Part shown: piece after piece, positions 58,310-64,000 of the stretch
Layout of the letters: each line of letters begins with the position of its first letter
Position numbering within the stretch: position 1 is the first letter of the stretch
Origin: Calothrix anomala FACHB-343
Lineage (GTDB): Bacteria; Cyanobacteriota; Cyanobacteriia; Cyanobacteriales; Nostocaceae
Assembly (NCBI RefSeq): GCF_014696435.1
Contig: NZ_JACJQG010000046.1
Coordinates: 1 to 64,000 of the forward strand
Direction: 5' to 3'
Length of the DNA stretch: 64,000 nucleotides
The notes under the pieces: generated by a model
The model's database searches: none
Told to the model about the DNA's origin: nothing
What the model saw: the letters and a program-made list of their open reading frames with translations, nothing else
Made by a program: the position numbers and the translations under genes

Positions 58310-60541
58310 ATGTCTACTGAAGCTATATACGAAGAGCTAACAACTTTACGCCAACGCACTGAGCAGTTAGAGAAAGCTTTCTCCTCAGCAACTCGTGCTG
58401 TTAAACAGCAATATCGATTGTGGATAGATTCTCAACGTGCAGGGGAAACTGTAACAGAACTGCGGCATAGATTGTCATTTATGATACAGCGTCATCCATT
58501 AGGAGTAATTTCTTGGAATTTGGCTTTTGAGGTGACAGACTGGAATCCAGCAGCAGAGAAAATATTTGGCTATAGCGAGCGGGAAGTACTAGGACGCCAT
58601 GCAGCAGATATTATAGTAGCTGAAGGTGATAAACAGGAAATAAATGCCGCTTTTACCCAATTTACTCAGCAAAAACAGGTAATACCTAATACTAGCCAGA
58701 ATTGTACTAAAGATGGCAAAAAAATCACTTGTAAGTGGTATCACACACCTCTAACTGATTTACATGGCAAGCTCATAGGTTTATTATCAATCGTTGAAAA
58801 TATCACTGTAGCGCCTGTCACAGAAGTTACCAAAATAGCTTCTGAGAATGACGATCAACAATTAATTGCCAATCTACCTGCTATGGTTTACCAGTTTCAA
58901 CTAGAACCAGATAATAGCGCTTCTTTCGTGAAAATCTTATCTGGTTCTCAAGAAATTTACGGTATCAAACCAGAAGTAGGACAACAAAATTGTAAATTAT
59001 TCACAGAAGCAGTTCATCCCTGCGATCGCCAATCTTTTTTAGAGTCTATCGCTATTTCTGCCCAAACATTACAAACTTGGCATTGGGAAGGAAGGATTTT
59101 ATCTAGTTGCGGTCAGTGGAAGTGGGTACAAGGTCTTTCCCAACCAGAGGTACAATCAACAGGGAAAATTCTTTGGGATGGGTTATTGATTGATATCACT
59201 AATCGCAAAACAGCATTCACAGAAGCACCAACAACTATTTTCCCCGCACAAAGTGAAGCCATGTTTCGCAGCTTAGTGGAAAATTTAGATGATATAATTT
59301 ATACTTTATCTCTAGACGGTAAGTTTACTTATATTTCCCCTAGCTTCACTGAGATGTTTGGCTATGAAATCTCAGAATTTATCGATAAATCTTTTGCTTC
59401 GATAATCAATCCTGAAGATATCACCAGTTATGAAACAATTCTGCAAAAAATTCTCGAAATTGGTAAAAAGCAACCTGGAATAGAAGTGAGAGTTAAACGT
59501 GCAGATAGTAGTGATTGCTGGATTGTTTTTAACGCTTCACCGATAAAAAATGCTGCTAGTAAAGTAATAGGTTTTCAGGGTAATATGCGAGATATTACTG
59601 AGCAGAAACTTACCGAAGCAGATTTAGTGCGATCGCAAACTCAACTTAAACAGCAAACCTCTGAATTACAGCAAACTCTCCAAGAATGCCAACGCATTCA
59701 ATCACAACTAATCCAGAGTGAAAAAATGTCTTCTATTGGTCAACTAGTAGCTGGAGTTGCCCACGAAATCAATAATCCCGTCAATTTTATTTACGGTAAC
59801 TTAGCCCACGCAAACAACTATACTCACGACTTATTAAATTTTCTCAAGCTTTACCAAAAACACTACCCTAATCCTCCTGCAGAAATTACAGAAGAAGCCG
59901 AAGCCATCGACCTCGATTTTCTCTTACAAGACTTACCACATCTTTTATCTTCCATGAAAGTAGGTGCTGACCGTATCCGTAAAATTGTCGCTTCTTTACG
60001 TACCTTCTCCCGTTTTGATGAAGCCGATTTAAAATTTGCGGATATTCATGAAGGTATAGATAGCACCTTAACCATCCTAGATTACCGTTTAAAAGCCAAA
60101 CCCAACCGCCCCACCATTCAAGTAATCAAAGAATACGGCGATTTACCTTTAATTCAGTGCTACGCCGGACAACTAAACCAAGTATTTATGAACATCTTAG
60201 CTAATGCTATCGATGCTCTCGAAGAAAGTTATGAGTTACAAAAGTTAGCTTGTGATTGTCTTACCATCCGCATTTGTACTGAAAAAATCAACGCTCAAAA
60301 TATCACTATCCGAATTGCTGACAACGGCCCTGGTATAACAGAACAAGTTATAAATCGCTTATTTGACCCCTTCTATACAACCAAGCCTGTAGGTAAAGGT
60401 ACAGGTATGGGTCTATCCATTAGTTACCAAATTATCACCGAGCGTCACAACGGCTCAATCAAATGCATCTCATCACCCGGACAAGGTGCTGAATTCGTCA
60501 TTGAAATTCCGATTGAACAGTCAATAGTCAATGGTCAATAG
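58310..60541 (+). CDS. Multi-PAS sensor histidine kinase
   Basis: 743 residues, no membrane helix. Coiled N terminus (TLRQRTEQLEKAF), then PAS domains at about 55-165 (NLAFEVTDWNPAAEKIFGYS), 185-300 and 315-430 (NLDDIIYTLSLDGKFTYISP), a coiled coil (QLKQQTSELQQTLQECQ), and a HisKA-like region VAGVAHEINNPVNFIYGNL carrying the phospho-His. The ATPase part shows NILANAIDALEE, DNGPGITEQV and PVGKGTGMGLSISY. It is the HEINNP type of hybrid-like kinase. The last residues SIVNGQ and the TAG stop are encoded by the TCAATAG repeat, so the gene end has been remodelled. Confidence 0.9.
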   Translation: MSTEAIYEELTTLRQRTEQLEKAFSSATRAVKQQYRLWIDSQRAGETVTELRHRLSFMIQRHPLGVISWNLAFEVTDWNPAAEKIFGYSEREVLGRHAADIIVAEGDKQEINAAFTQFTQQKQVIPNTSQNCTKDGKKITCKWYHTPLTDLHGKLIGLLSIVENITVAPVTEVTKIASENDDQQLIANLPAMVYQFQLEPDNSASFVKILSGSQEIYGIKPEVGQQNCKLFTEAVHPCDRQSFLESIAISAQTLQTWHWEGRILSSCGQWKWVQGLSQPEVQSTGKILWDGLLIDITNRKTAFTEAPTTIFPAQSEAMFRSLVENLDDIIYTLSLDGKFTYISPSFTEMFGYEISEFIDKSFASIINPEDITSYETILQKILEIGKKQPGIEVRVKRADSSDCWIVFNASPIKNAASKVIGFQGNMRDITEQKLTEADLVRSQTQLKQQTSELQQTLQECQRIQSQLIQSEKMSSIGQLVAGVAHEINNPVNFIYGNLAHANNYTHDLLNFLKLYQKHYPNPPAEITEEAEAIDLDFLLQDLPHLLSSMKVGADRIRKIVASLRTFSRFDEADLKFADIHEGIDSTLTILDYRLKAKPNRPTIQVIKEYGDLPLIQCYAGQLNQVFMNILANAIDALEESYELQKLACDCLTIRICTEKINAQNITIRIADNGPGITEQVINRLFDPFYTTKPVGKGTGMGLSISYQIITERHNGSIKCISSPGQGAEFVIEIPIEQSIVNGQ

Positions 60542-60632
60542 TCAATAGTCAATGGTCAATGGTCAATGGTCAAAAATATAGTCTTTTTATCCTCCTTGTC
60601 TTCCTTGTCCTCCTTGTCCCCCTTGTCCCCCC
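60524..60632. repeat. TCAATAG/TCAATGG repeat and CTCCTTGTC tandem tract
   Basis: About seven 7-mers with A/G variation (60524-60574), then CCTCCTTGTC-type nonamers to 60632. The same TTGTC tract occurs at 17645-17700. Confidence 0.75.
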
Positions 60633-60643
60633 CAATGCCCAAT

Positions 60644-61051
60644 TTACAATACTCCCTGTAAAAACTTGCCCCATTCCGCAGCTAAAGGAATTTCTGTAAA
60701 CGGAACGCGCACTGATTGAGGTTTTTCTGCAAAAAGAAATTCCAACTCAATCTGACGACCTTTTTCAGGTGGATTGTCTATCTCTACTATTTTGTCATCC
60801 ACTAAAAGTTGGATTTTTTGCACATCAACTAAAGAAAAAGTTTCCAGTTTAATCGGCCCTTTCGGCGTGGGTTTTCCCCAAGTTATATCCTGACCCTTTT
60901 GACCCAATACCGCATAAATATCATATTTAGCTCGTTCAAATTGCTCTGCCCAAGAGCGGTAAGCCTCAACTTTTTGATACTCTTTTGAACCTTGCCAAGC
61001 CAACCAGAAAAACATGAATAATAAGGGTAACCACAAAAGACCGCGTTCCAT
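60644..61051 (-). CDS. Membrane-anchored protein, unknown
   Basis: 135 residues. A hydrophobic N terminus (LLWLPLLFMFFWLAWQG, residues 5-21) anchors a soluble part with DIYAVLGQKGQDITWGKPTP, KLETFSLVDVQKIQLLVDDK and QIELEFLFAEKPQSVRVPFT. The second half looks like beta strands. I do not recognise it; conserved-looking but unnamed. Divergent from the subtilase gene 110 bases away. Confidence 0.65.
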   Translation of the reverse strand: MERGLLWLPLLFMFFWLAWQGSKEYQKVEAYRSWAEQFERAKYDIYAVLGQKGQDITWGKPTPKGPIKLETFSLVDVQKIQLLVDDKIVEIDNPPEKGRQIELEFLFAEKPQSVRVPFTEIPLAAEWGKFLQGVL

Positions 61052-61160
61052 TGTTGAAAAATCCTGAGTACAAATTTTAACTTACGTGCAAAATACACCA
61101 ATCCGAGCCAGAGATAAGTTATGTTAGTGAGCAACTGGCAAAAAGCGGTGATGAGTTTAT

Positions 61161-63014
61161 ATGAGAAGGCTTATATTATTTTGCTTGTTTGTCATTGGGT
61201 TGGTAGCTGCTGTATTTGGGTTCCTCAATTTTCAGGGACTAGCAGCTAAAGGCGAGTTTGAGACGATTTTGCTAGATTTTCGCGAAGATATACCTAAAGA
61301 GGTAGTAGAGAAAGATCTGCAAGCGATCGCTCAACAATACCAGGTTACACCCCAATTGGATAATAAATTTTCAGCAAAAGATAATGTGTATATTATCAAA
61401 GGCGATCGCCAACGGCTGAAAGAACTGCAAAAATCTCAATTCAAATCGGCTACAGAGTTTATCGAGCCAAATTATATTTACAAAAAGATTCCCCAACCGG
61501 GTGAAGCTGCTTTCTTGGGCGAATTTTTAAAACCCAACGAAGACGAAGATGATGTTAGTCCTTCCTTAACTGGCCCTAACGATCAGTATTACAGCAAGCA
61601 GTGGAACTTGCACCAAATTGGCATTGAAGCCGCTTGGAATCAAACTAAAGGTAGTGGCGTGACAGTCGCCGTCATCGATACGGGAATTACTCGCGTCCGC
61701 GATTTATACGAAACGAAATTTGTTAAAGGTTACGATTTCGTCAACGATAGAGAAGACGCCAAAGACGATAACGGACATGGTACCCATGTAGCAGGTACCA
61801 TTGCTCAAGCCACTAACAATAAATATGGTGTAGCTGGTATTGCCTACGAAGCCAATCTCATGCCTTTAAAGGTACTGAATGATTATGGTGGCGGTACAGT
61901 AGCCGATATTGCCGAAGCAATTAAATTTGCTGCTGATAAAGGCGCAGATGTGATTAACATGAGCTTAGGTGGTGGTGGTGAAAGCCAGTTAATGAAACAA
62001 GCCATTGACTACGCCCACAACAAAGGTGTTGTCATTATCGCCGCAGCTGGTAACGAAAATGCCAATGGAGCCAGCTATCCCGCCCGTTATCCCCATGTAA
62101 TCGGCGTTTCTGCATATGGCCCCGATGGTGAAAAAGCCCCTTATTCTAACTTTGGTGCAGGAGTAGATATCTCCGCCCCTGGTGGTAGTGAAGCTGGGAA
62201 GATTCTCCAAGAGACAATCAACGAAAATGGCGAAGGCGTGTTTCTTGGCTTCCAAGGAACAAGTATGGCATCTCCCCACGTGGCTGGCGTAGCTGCACTC
62301 ATCAAAGCCAAAGGCGTTCAGAATCCCGATGAGGTTTTACAAATCCTCAAACAGTCATCGCGAGTTATCCAAGACGACAGTTTAAATTATTACGGCGCTG
62401 GACAACTCAACGCTGATGCTGCAGTTAAACTCGCCACTGAAGGTCAAATTAGTTTCTCCGATTTCTTCCGTTGGTTGCGGGATAACGGCTATCTTAACCC
62501 CGGCTTTTGGATTGATGGCGGTGCTGTTGCACTCCTACCCAAGATTTTGATGGTACTAGGTTCCTATCTATTAGCTTGGTTCTTACGAGTTTACTTTCCC
62601 TTCTCTTGGAGTTGGTCATTATCCAGTGGTTTAATTTTTGGCAGTTCGGGATTATTCTTCCTCAAAGGATTTTATATCTTCGACCTACCTCAATGGCCGT
62701 TCCGCCTGTTAGGCAGTTCGATTCCTGAATTAGGTAACGCTATTCAAGGAACCGATGCTTTAAATCCCCTATTTGCTAGCGTTTTAATTCCCTTTGTGCT
62801 TATCGCCTTATTGTTGGGACATCCTAGCGGTAAATGGTTTGCAATTGGTTCAACTTTAGGTGTCGCTGCATGTTTAACCATCAGTGCAGTTTACGACCCT
62901 ACAGTTTGGGGATTAGGTGATAGTTACTTAGCAAAAATATTTCTGATTGCTAATGCCCTACTCTGTTACGGATTAGCGCAGTTATCGTTGAAAAATGAAA
63001 AGCAAGTAGCTTAA
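61161..63014 (+). CDS. Subtilase (S8) with C-terminal membrane domain
   Basis: 617 residues. N-terminal hydrophobic segment (4-22), a propeptide-like region to about 140, then the catalytic domain: VAVIDTGI (Asp173), NGHGTHVAG (His206), AAGNENANG with Asn298 as oxyanion residue, and GTSMASPHVAG (Ser368). Residues about 480-617 add four or five membrane helices (LPKILMVLGSYLLAWFL, ILFASVLIPFVLIALLLG-type), unusual for subtilases. So a membrane-embedded protease whose active domain faces outside or the thylakoid lumen. Substrates unknown. Start ATG 61161; GAGTTTAT precedes. Confidence 0.9.
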   Translation: MRRLILFCLFVIGLVAAVFGFLNFQGLAAKGEFETILLDFREDIPKEVVEKDLQAIAQQYQVTPQLDNKFSAKDNVYIIKGDRQRLKELQKSQFKSATEFIEPNYIYKKIPQPGEAAFLGEFLKPNEDEDDVSPSLTGPNDQYYSKQWNLHQIGIEAAWNQTKGSGVTVAVIDTGITRVRDLYETKFVKGYDFVNDREDAKDDNGHGTHVAGTIAQATNNKYGVAGIAYEANLMPLKVLNDYGGGTVADIAEAIKFAADKGADVINMSLGGGGESQLMKQAIDYAHNKGVVIIAAAGNENANGASYPARYPHVIGVSAYGPDGEKAPYSNFGAGVDISAPGGSEAGKILQETINENGEGVFLGFQGTSMASPHVAGVAALIKAKGVQNPDEVLQILKQSSRVIQDDSLNYYGAGQLNADAAVKLATEGQISFSDFFRWLRDNGYLNPGFWIDGGAVALLPKILMVLGSYLLAWFLRVYFPFSWSWSLSSGLIFGSSGLFFLKGFYIFDLPQWPFRLLGSSIPELGNAIQGTDALNPLFASVLIPFVLIALLLGHPSGKWFAIGSTLGVAACLTISAVYDPTVWGLGDSYLAKIFLIANALLCYGLAQLSLKNEKQVA

Positions 63015-63092
63015 CTTAAGAGGGAATACAGGGAGCGTAATTCAAAATATTACTCTCCCTCATATTTTATCCTCTCAACATTCAGCAATTTT

Positions 63093-63320
63093 ATGAGTAC
63101 TACAGTTACAGGCACAATCGAACATCGTGACATTGGTACTGGTGCATGGGCGCTAGTTACCGATGATGGCGTTACCTATGAACTACCCAGAAGTACAGAT
63201 AAACAGCTACTCAAATCAGGACAAACAGCCAAAGTCACAGGAAAAGTGCGTGACGATATTATGACAGCCGCCATGATTGGCCCTGTCCTAGAAGTAAAAT
63301 CCTTTGAGGTAATTAATTAA
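63093..63320 (+). CDS. Small DUF5818-like OB-type protein
   Basis: 75 residues. All beta-like: TTVTGTIEHRDIGTGAWALV, TYELPRSTDKQLLKSGQTAK, VTGKVRDDIMTAAMIGP. The pattern fits a DUF5818-type OB fold; the assignment is from memory. No signal peptide. The stop overlaps the stop of the convergent thioredoxin-like gene by four bases. Confidence 0.65.
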   Translation: MSTTVTGTIEHRDIGTGAWALVTDDGVTYELPRSTDKQLLKSGQTAKVTGKVRDDIMTAAMIGPVLEVKSFEVIN

Positions 63321-63640
63321 TTCTGACTAGCTGTGGAATTGAGTACTTCTTGTAAACGACTTCTAAATTCTCCTTTGGGATGACCTCCTTTCACCTCACC
63401 GATGATTTGAAACTCTCCTTCAGGAGAATCACAAACAATGTAAGTAGGCCATCCCATTTCTGATTTATCAGGATACTGAGTTAATAAAATTTTGCGATAC
63501 TTGCGGTAAGTAGCTGTATCCTGCATCTTGACATCAATAAATTGCAAATTCAACTCCTCAGCCACTTTTTTGTCATAGAAAGACATTTTGTGGCAAATAC
63601 CACATTCTTCTGAGGAAAATTTAATTACCGCTAAATTCAT
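63317..63640 (-). CDS. Thioredoxin-like protein
   Basis: 107 residues from MNLAVIKFSSEECGICHKMS. The CxxC is CGIC, followed by YDKKVAEELNLQFIDVKMQD and the cis-Pro region GWPTYIV, with QIIGEVKGGHPKGEF near the end; the fold is thioredoxin. A redox or disulfide reductase role is inferred. The frame is open 17 codons further but the first Met in context is at 63640. Overlaps the OB-like gene end to end. Confidence 0.75.
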   Translation of the reverse strand: MNLAVIKFSSEECGICHKMSFYDKKVAEELNLQFIDVKMQDTATYRKYRKILLTQYPDKSEMGWPTYIVCDSPEGEFQIIGEVKGGHPKGEFRSRLQEVLNSTASQN

Positions 63641-64000
63641 CTGACTTTGCGACTCTTGAAGATATAAGCAAGCAAATCTAGTATAAAACATTCAAGATTG
63701 GCATCTTAGCGCCACAGGTAAGACTTACCCCAGTAGTCCATTAACGTAAATCTCATAGCCAGAGTGTTAGTCTGCAAATCCTCACAAAACTAGCCGATAA
63801 AAGTTGCCAGAGCCGAAAAGTTGTGTAAAACTGGGAATGGGCTTACAAGCTTATAAATAATGGAACCTCCCCAAAAGCACAACGTCTTATTAGGTTGAAA
63901 GCTTATTCTTCCTAGAAGGCAAGCTAAAAACGGTTTGGTTCAGAGAGCAAAATTCTAAAGAAATAATTAAAAATTTTGCCCCATATATTACTGGAATATC
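63641..64000. other. Right-edge intergenic region, hairpin seen
   Basis: 360 bases to the window end without a supported gene. A hairpin AGCTT/AAGCT with inner CTTC/GAAG (about 63899-63925) is present. I do not recognise an RNA gene. Confidence 0.35.

Noticed and set aside
63641-64000. 6S RNA, Yfr1 or tmRNA at the right edge
   Set aside because: The CTCACA-like stretch and the hairpin do not match the known core motifs.

Overview
Organism: the window reads as chromosome of a filamentous, probably heterocyst-forming cyanobacterium (Nostoc, Anabaena, Calothrix or Tolypothrix type). The signs are many HIP1 octamers (GCGATCGC), abundant 7-8 bp tandem repeats (TTGGGCA, TCAATGG, AGTCAAC and others) between genes, a dispersed AGACGCGATTAATCGCGTCT palindrome, and cyanobacterial protein families (NTRC, DUF1822, DUF5331, DUF4327, DUF4058, P-II with Ser49). 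I see no phage, plasmid-mobilisation or CRISPR region. The window is an ordinary chromosome segment with a few accessory islands. LAYOUT: 0-5 kb holds an interrupted cupin gene, a PlsY-like/PEP-synthase-like fusion, a 46-residue membrane protein and an SGNH hydrolase. 5-9.8 kb, minus strand, is a compact run of methyltransferase, sigma-like factor, DUF1822 protein and CHAT-protease-like protein, which looks like an undescribed regulatory or stress module. 10-19 kb has small orphan genes, a CbiG-CobJ cobalamin fusion, ygfZ, a decayed beta-carbonic anhydrase, a DUF5331 protein, a thioredoxin-like ferredoxin, cysteine synthase and NTRC. 19.4-31 kb is a surface-glycan island: a type IV pilin, a TPR/GT41 (SPINDLY/OGT-like) protein, then convergently a 1934-residue protein with four GT2-like domains plus a GT41-like domain, a sugar-nucleotide aminotransferase, a ketoisomerase and an N-formyltransferase. 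The last three enzymes are what is needed to make a dTDP-3-formamido-3,6-dideoxyhexose. 31-38 kb has a 154-bp MITE-like element, an FHA-Ser/Thr kinase next to a zinc-ribbon PP2C phosphatase, and a PAS histidine kinase. 38-45 kb has an RluE-type pseudouridine synthase, a candidate small RNA, a TPP riboswitch controlling thiC, a YoeB/YefM-type toxin-antitoxin pair in reversed order, DUF4058 and Rpn-like proteins, and pyrE. 45-64 kb has a CAU-anticodon tRNA, a CNNM/HlyC membrane protein followed by 17 exact TTGGGCA copies, queC, a Gfo/Idh/MocA oxidoreductase, DedA, a ParM-like actin with a ParR-like partner, a phosphohexomutase, rdgB, glnB, thiD, a PAS histidine kinase, a membrane-anchored subtilase, a DUF5818-like protein and a thioredoxin-like protein. 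HOW IT WORKS TOGETHER: most genes are single housekeeping units on both strands. Real multi-gene units are the methyltransferase-sigma-DUF1822-CHAT run, the giant glycosyltransferase-aminotransferase-ketoisomerase run (overlapping reading frames), yoeB-yefM and the ParM/ParR-like pair with its own terminator. Repeats repeatedly reach into gene ends and supply start or stop codons.
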